NCBI RefSeq assembly: GCF_018687715.1
Contig: NC_056761.1
Coordinates: forward strand, 18,345,001-18,409,000
Reading direction: 5' to 3'
Length of the DNA stretch: 64,000 nucleotides
DNA from: Carya illinoinensis
Taxonomy: Eukaryota; Streptophyta; Magnoliopsida; Fagales; Juglandaceae
Each line of letters opens with the position of its first letter. Position 1 is the first letter of the stretch. The notes under the pieces were generated by a model that worked only from the letters and a program-made list of their open reading frames with translations, searched no databases and was not told the origin of the DNA. The translations under genes and the position numbers were made by a program. Shown here piece by piece: positions 1-11,290 of the stretch.

Positions 1-408
1 TAGCATAGACGATCAAGCATAGTTCGGAACTAGGTTACATCGTTTTTCTAGAATAAATAAAATTTAGCCCATGCTAGAAAGGGAATTCAATATAAACAAA
101 TTCACCATAATTGTTCTGAGAATATTGGAAGAAAATAAACGCTGAAAAATACTCCTCACAGCCACAACTTGTCTTCAAAAACTCAAGGAAATGTTTCAAT
201 GCTTTTCTCCCCTCTGTGCTCGTGTATGATTCCAACGTACGTGCAATATATGGAATTCCCCCACCCAAAACAGATGATTTGAATCCTTCTAACTATGTTT
301 TTCTGTTCCAAAAGTGTTATCCAGTCCAAAGGTACGGCCAAATAGTGAAAAATCCCTTTTATATGCTCTGACGGCGGAAAACCATAGATCTGGAAAAATA
401 CGGTATTA
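1..408. other. No gene recognised
   Basis: Only short open frames without recognisable domains are present on either strand. No LTR end, primer site or tRNA-like fold was seen. The stretch leads into a 51-bp tandem array and may belong to the same unidentified repeat. Confidence 0.5.
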
Positions 409-650
409 GCTCGAGCGATGTGTCGAGCGAGCATCGAGCGTTCGACTCTGCCTAAATTCGCTCGAGCGGCTTGTCGAGTGCACATCGAGTGTTCAACTTT
501 GCCTGACTTCGCTCGAGCAGCCAAAAGCCTCCGCTCGAACGATCTTTGTTTTCCCACAACCTGCTCGAGCTCACTATCGAGAGGCATTCGAGCGTTTGAA
601 TCTGCCTGAATTCACTCGAGCGGCCAAAAGCCTCCGCTCGAGCGATCTTG
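409..650. repeat. 51-bp tandem array with CTCGAG palindromic cores
   Basis: About five diverged units begin near 409, 460, 511, 563 and 614, each opening with GCTCGAGC or a close variant. Two unit types seem to alternate: one carries further TCGAGCG motifs and 'TGCCTGAATTC', the other reads 'CCAAAAGCCTCCGCTCGA'. The core is self-complementary and CpG-rich in an otherwise AT-rich region. Open frames on both strands across the array are by-products of the 51-bp (17-codon) period. Function is unknown; it may be the tail of an unidentified repeat lying next to the LINE. Confidence 0.75.
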
Positions 651-655
651 TAAAT

Positions 656-1540
656 CTGCAATATGAAATTTTGCAAGTCATCAATGGGAGATCTCTTGAT
701 TCAACAGATGAGGTACATGAGGGTGCAATATTATTTTTCCAGCTGCTCCTTTCGGTGTCGCCTGTTGAGAGGGACTCGATAGATCTAGATTCGCTAACAC
801 CAATAGTTCCTAATGCCGAGAATGAGGCTTTGTGTGCTATCCCGTCTATGGATAAGGTCAAGAGTTCTTTATGGTCTATTCTTGCAAATTTTAGCCCAAG
901 CCCAGATAGATTTTCTGTTAGTTTTTTCATGAAGGCTTGGGATATTATGAAAGATGACCTTTTGGAGATGGCTAATGATTTGTCTACAGGGCAACCGGTT
1001 TCTACTTTCTTTGGGGTTACAAATTTGGTTTTGATTCCGAAAGTGGATGAGCCCATGAATTGGTAAAAGGCATTAATAGGAAAGTGAGATGTGGAAATGT
1101 AATGCTGAAAATTGGTATGACTAAAGCTTATGATCGAGTTAACTGGAGCTTTATACTAGAAATTCTACGTCGATTACTATTTTCTGATAATTGGCAAAAT
1201 ATGGTCTTTAATGGTGTTTCGTCCCCTTTTTTCTTGGTGATGCTCAATGGGTCCACTAAAAGTTTTTTCAAGGCTTTGCATGGATTATGGCAAGGTGGCC
1301 CTCTTTCCCTTTAGATATTTATTTTGTTTGAAGAGGTTCTTTCTCTGATGCTTAGTAAAGCGTTCAATTTGGGTCGTGTTAAGCTTTTCCACCCTTGTGG
1401 AGGAGCTTTGATTTTTCATTTGCTTTATGCGGATAATATTCTAATTTTTGCTAATGGTAGGAAGTCTTCTATTTGAAATCTTATGGCTGTATTGCATCGG
1501 TATGAATTGATATCTAGTCAGACGATGAATCCAAGTAAGT
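656..1540 (+). pseudogene. LINE-A reverse transcriptase remnant
   Basis: The first part (to about 1062) matches the segment just before the RT palm, ending in 'TNLVLIPKVDEPMNW'. The next recognisable block starts at 1063 with 'VKGINRKVRCGNVMLKIGM', followed by 'TKAYDRVNWSFILEILRR'. The motif block normally between them (the conserved PISL region) is missing, so about 40-60 codons were probably deleted. The catalytic box lies near 1428-1445 and reads 'YADNI', where plant LINEs usually have YADD. Stops at about 1312 and 1474 break the frame. No active enzyme can be made. Confidence 0.8.
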
Positions 1541-1679
1541 CCTCAATGTTTTTTTTCCTCTTCTGTTTAAGCTGACCATAATAATGGTTTGAAGATGATT
1601 TCAAGTTTTGAGGAAGGTAGATGGCCTTGCACGTATTTGGGTGTTCCTTTATTTGTGAGTGGCATGACAATCTAAATGT

Positions 1680-2361
1680 TTGATTCATTCTTGGCCAAAG
1701 TTCAAAAGAAGTTGGTTGGGTGGAAAAGTAAGATTCTATCCTTTGGAGGTAAAATAGTGCTAATCAAACATGTTTTGGATAATATACCTATTCACATGCT
1801 CTTTGCTTGAATTTACCTAAAGGAGTGTTGTCGAAGCTTAAGAAAATGTTTTTAGATTTTCTCTGGAGATCTTTGATAGAGAATAGAAAAAGAAAGTGGA
1901 TTTCATGGAGGAAAATTTGTTTGCCAGTGGAAGAGGGTGAACTCAGTATTTGGGATCTTCATGAGGTCCAAGAATCCTTACTTATGAAATTTGCTTGGAA
2001 GTTAATTAAAGGTAGTTCCATGTGGTCGAATTTTTTTACTACCAAATATATTGGAAACTCTCATCTCTATTTTGTGATGCAGCTAAGGAAAGGGTCTTGT
2101 TTTTGGAATGGTATCATGGATCTAATGCCAAAGGTTCTAGATAATTTGAAGTGGATTATTCGGGGAGGCCATTCTAAGTTTTGGTTGGACAACTGGTTCG
2201 AAGATGGGCCGTTGATTGCTTCTATACCTGTAACAGGAAATGTTAATTTGAAGATGGCGAAAGGCTTTACTGCTACTGGGTTGAATTTGCACATGTTGCC
2301 AGAACTGGTTTCGAATGATATTTCTAGGAAGATATGTGAATCTCGTATCAAGTTACGGTAA
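1680..2361 (+). pseudogene. LINE-A post-RT connector (zf-RVT-like region)
   Basis: The segment from 1711 ('KLVGWKSKILSFGGKI') through the open frame 1807-2361 has the pattern seen downstream of RT in plant LINEs: a 'W...LSFGGKIVLIK' block, 'KRKWISWRKICLPVEEGEL' and 'SKFWLDNWFEDGPL'. One stop at about 1808 separates the two halves. After 2361 the frame shifts, and the region to 2770 is too decayed to follow with confidence. Confidence 0.75.
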
Positions 2362-2770
2362 GGCTGGGATATATGTGTGTGAAAGCCATCCATTGATGGA
2401 GATTTTACCACCAAGTGTGCTTGGCAAGTACTTCGTCAATGCCGTGATCTATGTTTATGGAAGACACAACTTTGAAAGAATTGGCCACCAAAGCAAATGT
2501 CATTCTTTTTGTTTGGTGAGCTAAGAGGAGAGCAATTCCGGCAGATGATGGACTCTTTCCATCATTTTATGTGAGGGCGGAGGAGATGAAAAAGTTTGAA
2601 AAGTTTTTTGCAAATGCCTTGGCATAAGAGTTTCACATATTCGGAATTGGGAGGGGATGATGAGTTTTTGGTGGCAACGAGCATCAATGTCTTCACAAGT
2701 TGGGTGGCTTTGGGGGGTTCTTCCTATTGTCATCTCATAGTAGTTATGGAGAGCAAGGTCTGCAACCAGA

Positions 2771-3400
2771 ATGGAAGGTATAAAATTCACTCCTGATGAT
2801 GTTATTCGTTGTGTTAAAATTTTAGTTAGACATATCTTGAGCACAATCAAAAAATTTCGATGTTTGGGTGAACATGATTGGATAGTAACGGAGATGTTAG
2901 CTTGCCTGATTATTCCTATTGCTATAAGGAGAATAAAATTAATTGCATGGAAATCGCCAGAGAGAGAGAGGGTAAAGTTGAATGTGGATGGAGGCTCTCG
3001 CTGTAACCCAGGTGAGTCAAGAGGGGGTGGTATTATTCAGGATTCTAAAGGTGATGTAATGGTGGGATTTGCTCATTCTTATGGTCATGTTATTGACACC
3101 ATCGCCAAATGTAGAGCTCTTCTTGATGAGCTTTGGTTGTGTAGGCTATTGGGTTTGAGGGATTTATTGGTAGAGTCGGATTCAGCTATTATAGTTGGTT
3201 GGCTGGCATCGGAGTGTGCAGATTTTGGTTTCTTTTATGATTTTTGGGAGGAAGTTAAAGATATTGTTAGTGAGTTAGATGTTCGTTTTCGCCATATTTT
3301 TAGAGAAGGTCATATGATGGTAGATTTTTTGGCAAAGCAAGGGACCCAAAGTTTTAATTCAGATTTTTGTGACATTACCTCCTTACAATGCCCTATTTGA
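2771..3400 (+). pseudogene. LINE-A C-terminal RNase H domain
   Basis: The translated segment contains the RNase H fold typical of plant L1 C-termini: 'KLNVDGGSRCNPGESRGGG' (first acidic residue), a decayed second-acid region 'KCRALLDELWLC', 'LLVESDSAIIVGWL' (third acid) and 'FREGHMMVDFLAKQG' (normally REGN..ADxLA). The acidic residue expected just before 'RALLDELWL' is not evident, so the site is probably damaged. The domain follows the connector in the same element and ends about 240 bp before the A-rich tail. Confidence 0.8.
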
Positions 3401-3729
3401 GGAATCATTCGCATGGACAAGCTTGACATTCCTTATCTTAGACGCTAATGGTTTGTTTTTTGGTTTGGTGGTTTGTTTTACCTTAGGATTTTTTTGGCAC
3501 CTGAGATTTGTTTTTTATATATTATTTTGTAAATTCTCAGGTGCTTTAGATTGTTTCCAGGGTATTTCTCTGCCATAAGTTATGGTTTTGTAATAAAATT
3601 AACAAGGGGTCACTATTGGATATGTGATCTCGACTCTTATCTTAAAAAAGAAAAAAAAGTGTATCTCTTGTTCTAAATTGTTACACGCTCCAATTGTTTG
3701 ACATAATGCACAAAAGGGACTACTCTCTT

Positions 3730-6220
3730 TGTAATGTCTTGTTTTCGGAGGTTCAGAGAGTTAATTCTTATAACCTGATAAGTACTTCAATAATTTCTAT
3801 CATATCTTTCATATCCAAAATATATTTGCAAAGACTCCAAAATTAAACATAAATTCTTCTAATATAATTAACTGCACATATCAATCCATCAATTCCTCAA
3901 TACAATAATCCAAATAAAATAAATTAATTTCTCCACATCTCTGTTAACATAGTGAACCAAAATAATACTTAAGTCTTCATAACCATCTAAACATACTAAA
4001 ATCAAATTACTTAATAAATAAATCTTCCAACAGCACTAGTACTCCAACGTACTGAACCACTACTCTTAATTATTACTACCACATACTCTATTACTGTTCC
4101 TTAGCTGTATCCTCAAAGTCATCTGAAAAATATTATGGAGATAAAAGGGTGAGTTATCAACAACTATGTAGGCAAATAAACTATACTAGTATGCAAATAT
4201 AAGCATTTACAAAGTTTGGATTGCATAGCAAAACTTTTACTTTCAAAATGCAAAAAATAAAACATATTACAAAATAGCAGAGCAAAGTTTTCAAAATAGC
4301 TTTCTTATTCCAAAATCCTTTGGCATATCGTAAATTGAAACATTGTCTTCATATTTCATCGGGGCATCATATCGGGACAGATACCATGTTTAACACCCGT
4401 GGTTGGTTTGTGCCACATTATACCTATGGTGAGGTCGTATTCTATGTTTCACCCCCTTGGTAGGCTTGTGCCACATTATACCCGCGGTGATGCCGTATGC
4501 CACTATTATATCCATGGTGGAGCCGTATACCACTATTATACCCATGGCGGGCCTTAACAGAAATAGAACATACATATAATCGAAAACAGATCACATTCAG
4601 ATGCAAACTCATAAACCCATGCCAAAGTTTTTCAGCTTACATATCATATTAAGTAGTTTCAGATCATTTTATGTATTCAACAGAACAAAATCAAAGTATC
4701 TTCATCTTAACCACATCAAAACATTAAGAACCTCATTTTCACTCTTTTTACATAGTTCATAAACAATGTGCAAAAGTAAGCTCATGTTTATACCAATTAT
4801 GACAAAAATACTTTCTCCTTTATACAGACTTCATGAGTAATACCGAAACAAATAATTGAGATTGTTTTTCAGATTTCTTTTTATAAAAAAAAAAAACAAA
4901 AATGCATATTTTCAGAAGTCAACCTCTTTTCATTTTCCTTTTATGCAAATTCTAATATCGAAACCCCGCTTACATGTACTTCTTAATTTTTCATAATTTC
5001 CTCACGACACTGTCAAATGAATATTAGTCCTCACCTATAAAAAGAAATTCATGTAATTTGAGTAAATCTCAAATTGAATAGATACCCCATATTTATACTT
5101 GAATTACCTATCTTATTCCTCAAGGCCTAAAATTCTCTTAACTCTAAAATACCATCACCTTCTAATTTTCTTCAACATCCACAAAATCGAAAATCACAAT
5201 TTAATACTACTAACATATAATGTAGTAGGGAAAATGTAAATCTCTTAAACAATAGTAGTTCAAAAATATCCTACATAATACTTATATTAAAATCAATGTA
5301 ACTACTAATCAATACCTAATTTAAAACTCTCAAATATTTATCTCTATATATAATAGGCGTAAAGTGTTTAAAAAAAAAAAAGATTAAACTCTTACAATTT
5401 ATTATGCAATCTAGAGTTATGGGACTCCAAAACTCGGCTAAGAAAGGCGGCCCACAGTTTTGAGATCAACGGAGGCCGAGCTCAACGTGAAGGCTGTGAT
5501 GGAGGGACGTGGAGGCAACTTTTGGCATGCTCTGTTTTTGGGCAGCAAGAACAGAGGTGAAACCTGCAAGTGTTTGTCGTGCGTGGAGCTGGACAGTGGG
5601 CTTCGTGCGGTGGACGAACTCGGATTAGGCTTCCGAGAATGTGGAGGATGTGCAGTTTCCAACGGCGGCAGCGTTAGTGCGTGCAGGGATAACGCCGTAG
5701 AGTCTCTAGATGGCCTACGAAAATGCACTATTGCTTGGTTCTTCAACGTATGTGGAAGAGAGAGAAAAGAAAGGAATCGACGAAATTAAGGATTCATGTG
5801 CGGCAACGCTAATTGAGAGAGTTTTACATGCATAAAATGAGATATATATATATATACATAGGTGGTTGAAGCCTTAGGAAAAGAAGGAGAAAGAAATGTG
5901 CTTGGGAGACGTGCATGGGCGGAAGACACAACGTGCTTGGCGGTGGAAACTGGTCTGGCTTCATGGGCTTGGGTTTGAGCGTTGTTTGGGCTCTGATTCC
6001 ACCTCTGAAAGAAAATATCTTATTATACCACGAATTTGTTTCCCAATCCAAAATAAATTCTATCTAATCCAAAAACATTCACTGATTTTAACTCACTTAG
6101 TAAGCTTAATAAAAAAATAACGTCCATATCCGCCAAAACAAAATATTTGAGCCCGTAGTCCATAAAAAAAAAATACTCATTAAATTTCAATTGGGCTTGT
6201 TGCTGGATCTGGATGTTACA
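3730..6220. mobile_element. Solo LTR A (TGTAATG...TGTTACA) with ctctt target duplication
   Basis: The segment starts TGTAATGTCTTG and ends GATGTTACA. It is flanked by identical 5-bp duplications, ctctt at 3725-3729 and at 6221-6225. No polyprotein lies inside and no partner LTR or primer site adjoins, so it is a solo LTR left by recombination between LTRs. Its 5' 100 bp and its block around 4110-4220 resemble the start and the 43437-43540 block of solo LTR B. The 4384-4556 stretch holds imperfect short repeats around 'TTGTGCCACATTATACC'. Small open frames at 5438-5789 and 5824-6120 lie inside the LTR and show no domain. Large LTRs beginning TGTAAYGCCCC are common in plant Ty3/gypsy elements; that assignment is inference. 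Confidence 0.88.
4384..4556. repeat. Degenerate internal repeats in solo LTR A
   Basis: Motifs such as 'TTGTGCCACATTATACC', 'CACTATTATACCCATGG' and 'GGTGAGGTCGTATTC' recur with changes several times. This gives a low-order periodic block of 25-60 bp units. A short decayed counterpart is seen near 43700-43760 in solo LTR B. Confidence 0.55.
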
Positions 6221-6225
6221 CTCTT

Positions 6226-6653
6226 TGATGGGAGCTCCTCTGTGACAATAGAGAGATGAGAGAAAAGGACAGAAAGGAAAGAAAGTTTCTACTCAGTTCT
6301 AGAATGAAATACACTGATTAGCATTTGGGTACCTATACCCTCACGCAAAACTACGGAAAGTAAGTAAAGGCGGCCCTCAAGTCCACTTAAGCCACTAAAC
6401 ATAAAAGGAAATGCGAACAGTTGGGTGTTTATAATTGGGAATAAATTAAAACTGAACTGATCATATGGTTGGGAATAAATTAATACAAACCGCAATCTCT
6501 AACTTAGTCTTTAAGGATTTGAAAAGAAAATTAATCATTAATTTTGCGGTAGATTTCTGAAGTACAAAGATCTATTCCTTAATTCTAGCCCGAGTCGTCC
6601 TTTTACTGCTTTTCCTCGATCCATTAATGTTTTCCGGCTTGATGAATATACAG
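6226..6653. other. Unannotated spacer, probable distal upstream region of the O-methyltransferase gene
   Basis: No coding signal or known repeat was recognised. The sequence lies between solo LTR A and Copia-1. If Copia-1 is taken out, it joins the DNA at 11840 and is therefore the original upstream flank of the O-methyltransferase gene. Confidence 0.5.
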
Positions 6654-6658
6654 TACAT

Positions 6659-7202
6659 TGTAGCGGTAAAGCCACTTTTATGGATTTTTATGGGTTAAAA
6701 ATGGTGGCTAGTTGAGCTTGCATTCACACTTGCTTCCGCCATCTTCCACTTGCTTCCGCTATCTTCCACCGCCACCTTTATGGGTCAAAAATGGTGGCTA
6801 GTTGACAACCTACATCAAGCTTGCGTTCACATTTGCTTCTGCCATCTTCCAGTTGCTTCCGCCATCTTCCACCTCCTTTAACTCCTATAAATACATGTTT
6901 TTGCTTTTAGAAACCTATCCCATTTTGAAAGAAAAATTTAGAGAAAGAGAGAGAGTTTTAGAGAGAAAAATAGTGAGGTTTCTCCTATATATTGTCTCTC
7001 CTTTTATAAGAAAGAGTGAGTTTTCTCCTTTTATAAGAGAGGGTATTGTCAATTGTGCTCTCCTTATTCAAGAGAGAAATTCTTGTAATCCTTTTGCTAT
7101 AAGTGAAATTCTTCTACAATTGGAGTTCCTTATTATTTCTTTTATTCTTTCTCATTTCTACTTCAGTTGTAATTGTATGCCCCGTACCACAACCTCCTAA
7201 CA
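6659..7202 (+). repeat. Copia-1 5' LTR
   Basis: It begins TGTAGCGGTAAAGCC and ends CCTCCTAACA. Several near-repeats of 'CTTCCGCCATCTTCCA' lie in U3. A TATA box (TATAAATA, 6886-6893) is the likely LTR promoter, giving a short leader before the primer site. Short GAGA tracts follow in R/U5. Confidence 0.93.
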
Positions 7203-7203
7203 G

Positions 7204-7215
7204 TGGTATCAGAGC
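7204..7215 (+). other. Copia-1 primer binding site (initiator Met tRNA)
   Basis: TGGTATCAGAGC, one base after the 5' LTR, is the standard complement of the plant initiator Met tRNA 3' end used to prime minus-strand synthesis. Confidence 0.93.
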
Positions 7216-7282
7216 ATCAGGTTTATAGCCAGTTTTCGTGCTACAGTTAGATCCAGTTAGTGGAAAGGAGGCATCTTCAATA

Positions 7283-10200
7283 ATGGCAACGAAGTACGAA
7301 ATAGAGAAGTTCAATGGGAGTAATTTCTCATTGTGGAAAATGAGAATAAAAGCAATTTTGAGGAAAGATAATTGCTTGACGACAATTGGAGATAGGCCCG
7401 ATGAGATTACTGACGACGGCAAGTGGAACGAGATGGATGGCAATGCTATTGCTAATCTGCACCTAGCACTAGCTGATGGAGTATTGTCAAGTGTGGCGGA
7501 GAAAAAGACAGCAAAAGAGATATGGGATACTCTGACAAAATTGTACGAGGCCAAATCACTACACAACAAAATTTTCTTGAGAAGAAAACTCTACACCCTT
7601 CGGATGATGGAGTCAACTATGGTGACAGACCACATCAACACCCTCAACACTTTATTTTCACAGCTCACAGCAATGGGGCATAACATAGAGACGGATGAAC
7701 GTGCTGAAATTCTACTTCAAAGTCTACCTGATTCGTATGATCAACTCATCATCAACTTAACCAACAACATTGAAGTTCTAGTCTTCGATGATATTGCAGC
7801 TGCAGTTCTTGAAGAAGAAAGTCGGCGCAAAAGCAAAGAAGATAGACTAGGAGGCTCACAACAAGCCGAAGCTTTGGTAATGACGAGAGGGAGATCAACG
7901 GAACGTGGCCCCAGTGGGAGTCAAAATCAGAGTAGATCAAAATCCAGAAGTAAGAAGAATGTCAAGTGTCATCACTGTGGCAAGAAAGGGCACTACAAAA
8001 GGGAGTGTTGGCATCTCAAGAAGAACGAAGAAGCCAAAGCAAAAGGCCCTGAGTTGTCAAAAGCTCAAGGTTGTGTAGCAAGCACTTCAGATGATGGTGA
8101 AATTTTATACAGTGAGGCAACAACAGTTACTGAAGGTAGAAGAAGATTCGCTGATGTCTGGCTTATTGACTCAGGAGCAACATGGCATATGACTCCCCGG
8201 AGAGAATGGTTCCATCAATATGAACCTATCTCAGGAGGATCTGTGTTCATGGGAGATGATCATGCCTTGGAGATTGCTGGTATTGGTACCATCAAATTGA
8301 AGATGTGTGACGGTACAGTTCACACCATTCAGGAGGTACGACATGTGAAAGGCCTGAAGAAAAATCTATTGTCTTTAGGACAATTAGATAATAGTGGGTG
8401 TAAAACCCATATTCAAGATGGGATCATGAAAATAGTTAAAGGCGCGCTTGTAATGATGAAAGCGGAAAAGATAGCTGCAAATTTGTACATGCTTAAAGGA
8501 GAAACATAACAAGAAGGAGAAGCATCCACTGCGCTGGCAAGTTCGGCAGAAGAATTAACAATGATGTGGCACCGTAAGCTTGGCCACATGTCGGAACGAG
8601 GTTTGAAGATTCTTGCTGAACAAAAGCTTCTTCCAGGGCTCAAAAAGGTTTCATTACCCTTTTGTGAGCATTGTGTTACTAGTAAGCAGCACAGATTGAA
8701 ATTCAGTAGTTCCTCTGCTAGAAGTAAAGTTATCTTAGAACTAATCCATTCTGATGTTTGGCAAGCACCAGTTTTGTCCCTAGGAGGAGCAAAATACTTT
8801 GTGTCATTTATTGACGATTACTCCAGGAGATGTTGGGTGTATCCAATAAAAAATAAAGCAGATGTATTTCCAGTTTTCAAAATATTCAAAGCGCGGGTTG
8901 AGCTTGAATCTGAAAAGAAGATCAAGTGTTTAAGGACAGACAATGGAGGAGAATATACTGGTATTGAATTTGATAGCTTCTGTCAACAAGAAGGTATCAA
9001 AAGGCAGCTCATGGTGGCATACACTCCACAACAAAATGGAGTAGCAGAGCGGATGAACAGAACCTTGTCAGAATGAACAAGAGCAATGTTGAGAACTGCA
9101 GGAATGACCAAGTCATTTTGGGCAGAAGCAGTCAAAACTGCCTGTTATGTGATCAATCAGTCACCATCAACCGCAATTGATCTGAAAACGCCGATGGAGA
9201 TGTGGACTGATAAGCCAGCTGATTATTCTCACTTACATACATTTGGAAGTCCAGTTTATGTTATGTACAACGCCCAAGAAACATCAAAGCTAGATCTAAA
9301 ATCTAGAAAATGTATTTTCTTAGGATATGCTGATGGAGTCAAGGGGTATCGCCTTTGGGATCCCACTGCCCGCAAGGTGCTAATCAGCAGGGATGTTGTA
9401 TTTGTAGAAGATAAGGTACAAGAAAAAGAAAATGATAGCGCTTCAAAAGAGAAACCAGAGACTACTACAGTTCAAATTGAAGAAAGACAAGAATTAGAAG
9501 TTCCAGATTCTTCTGAAGCAATATCAGAGTACGAAGTACAAGAACAAGCTGAGTGTGCAATTCCACAAGTTCGACGGTCAACTCGAGAGAGAAGAAAACC
9601 AACTTGGCACTCAGAGTACATCATGGAGGGAAATGTCGCATACTGTCTACTAACAGAAAATGGAGAACCGTCAAATTTTCATGAGGCTACAAATAGCCAA
9701 GAAGATTCTCTGTGGATGGTTGTAATGCAAGAAGAAATTGAAGCTCTCCATAAAAACAAAACATGGGATCTTGTACCACTACCACAAGGAAGAAAGGCCA
9801 TCGGAAACAAATGGATTTACAAGATCAAACGAAATGGCAATGATCAAGTGGAGCGGTATCGTGCTAGATTGGTGGTGAAAGGATTCGCTCAGAAAGAAGG
9901 CATAGACTTCAACGAAATATTCTCTCCTGTTGTTCGACTCTCAACGGTTCGAGCAGTTCTTGCGATGTGTGCTACATTTGACTTGTACTTAGAACAACTG
10001 GACGTGAAAACTGCATTTCTTCATGGAGAAATTGAAGAAGAAATTTACATGCTCCAACCAGAAGGTTTTGAAGAAAAAGAAAAAGAGAACTTGGTTTGCA
10101 GGTTGAACAAATCTCTATACGGTCTCAAACAGGCGCCGAGATGTTGGTATAAGAGATTTGATTCCTTTATCATGAGCCTTGGATACAACAGACATAGTTC

Positions 10201-11224
10201 AGATCCTTGTGTTTACTACAAGAGATTTGGTGATGGTAATTTCATTATTCTGTTGTTGTATGTTGACGACATGTTGGTAGCAGGCCCCAACAAAGATCGT
10301 ATTACAGAATTAAAGGCACAGTTGGCTAGGGAGTTTGAAATGAAGGACTTGGGACCAGCAAACAAGATTCTAGGGATGCAAATTTACCAAGACAGAAATA
10401 ATAGGAAGATATGGCTTTCTCAGAAAAATTATTTGAAGAAAATCTTGCGACGCTTCAACATGCAAGATTGTAAGCCAATTTCTACCCCTCTTCCTATTAA
10501 TTTCAAGTTATCCTCAAGTATGAGTCCTAGCAATGAAGCAGAGAGGATGGAAATGTCTCGAGTACCGTATGCATCAGCAGTGGGTAGCTTAATGTTCGCT
10601 ATGGTTTGTACAAGACCAGACATTGCACAATCAGTGGGAGTGGTTAGTCGATACATGGCGAATCCTGGTAAAGAGCATTGGAGTGCTGTAAAGAGGATCC
10701 TGAGATATGTCAAGGGTACCTCAAATGTCGCATTATGTTATGAAGGATCAGACTTTACTGTCAGAGGCTATGTTGATTCAGATTATGCAGGTGATCTTGA
10801 CAAGAGCAAGTCCACATCAGGTTATGTGTTTACTCTTGCTGGAGGAGCTGTAAGCTGGGTTTCAAAATTGCAGTCTATCGTGGCTACTTCTACAACGGAG
10901 GCAGAATATGTCGCAGCTACACAAGCTAGCAAAGAGGCAATATGGTTGCAAATGCTACTGGAAGAGCTCGGACACGTACAAGAGAAGGTTGATTTATTTT
11001 GTGATAGTCAGAGCGCTTTGCATTTGGCAAAGAATCCAGCATTTCATTCAAGGACAAAGCACATACGAGTTCAGTATCACTTCGTTCGTGAGAAGGTGGA
11101 AGAAGGAAGTGTGGATATACAAAAAATCCATACAAAAGACAACCTAGCAGATATATTAACAAAGCCAATTAATAATGACAAGTTTATCTGGTGTCGATCC
11201 TCCTTAGGCCTAGCAGATATGTAA
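7283..11224 (+). pseudogene. Copia-1 gag-pol polyprotein, interrupted by two in-frame stops
   Basis: One frame runs from ATG 7283 (MATKYEIEKFNG) to the stop at 11222-11224. It is broken only by TAA at 8507-8509 and TGA at 9074-9076; all three pieces share one frame. An upstream in-frame ATG (7238) is less likely because Gag homology starts at 7283. Domains: Gag; zinc knuckle CHHCGKKGHYKREC near 7969; protease 'WLIDSGATWHM' near 8159; integrase HHCC 'HRKLGHMSERG...CEHC' and core 'LRTDNGGEY', 'YTPQQNGVAERMNRT'; RT 'YVDDML' near 10260; RNase H 'ATSTTEAEYVAATQA' and 'CDSQSALHLAKN'. Apart from the stops the key residues are present. Both stops can be explained by a single C-to-T change. The host would translate only Gag-protease. 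Confidence 0.95.
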
Positions 11225-11278
11225 GCGGCATAGAGATGGAAAGTGTAGAAAAGATAGAAGGATTACAAAAGTGACTTT

Positions 11279-11290
11279 AAGTGGGAGATA
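11279..11290 (+). other. Copia-1 polypurine tract
   Basis: AAGTGGGAGATA directly precedes the 3' LTR. This is the usual plus-strand priming site of copia elements. Confidence 0.88.

Larger units (their letters stand above)
655..3658 (+). mobile_element. LINE-A: decayed, 5'-truncated L1-type non-LTR retrotransposon
   Basis: The plus strand carries in order the reverse transcriptase (about 660-1540), the connector with the zf-RVT-like region (about 1680-2361) and a C-terminal RNase H domain (2771-3400), then a 3' UTR and an A-rich tail at about 3645-3658. This order is typical of plant L1 LINEs. The endonuclease domain and ORF1 are absent, which fits 5' truncation at the junction with the 51-bp array. 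The coding region is broken by many stops and frameshifts and by an internal deletion near 1063. I could not find a convincing target-site duplication. Confidence 0.85.

Noticed and set aside
183..1056. Minus-strand frames of 134, 74 and 160 residues
   Set aside because: They follow the 17-codon period of the tandem array and the antisense of LINE-A; no domain.
655..3680. Target-site duplication of LINE-A
   Set aside because: The sequence after the A tail (GTGTATCTCTTG) was not found near the 5' truncation.
5438..5789. 109-residue frame on + and 102-residue frame on -
   Set aside because: Inside solo LTR A; mutually antisense; no domain.
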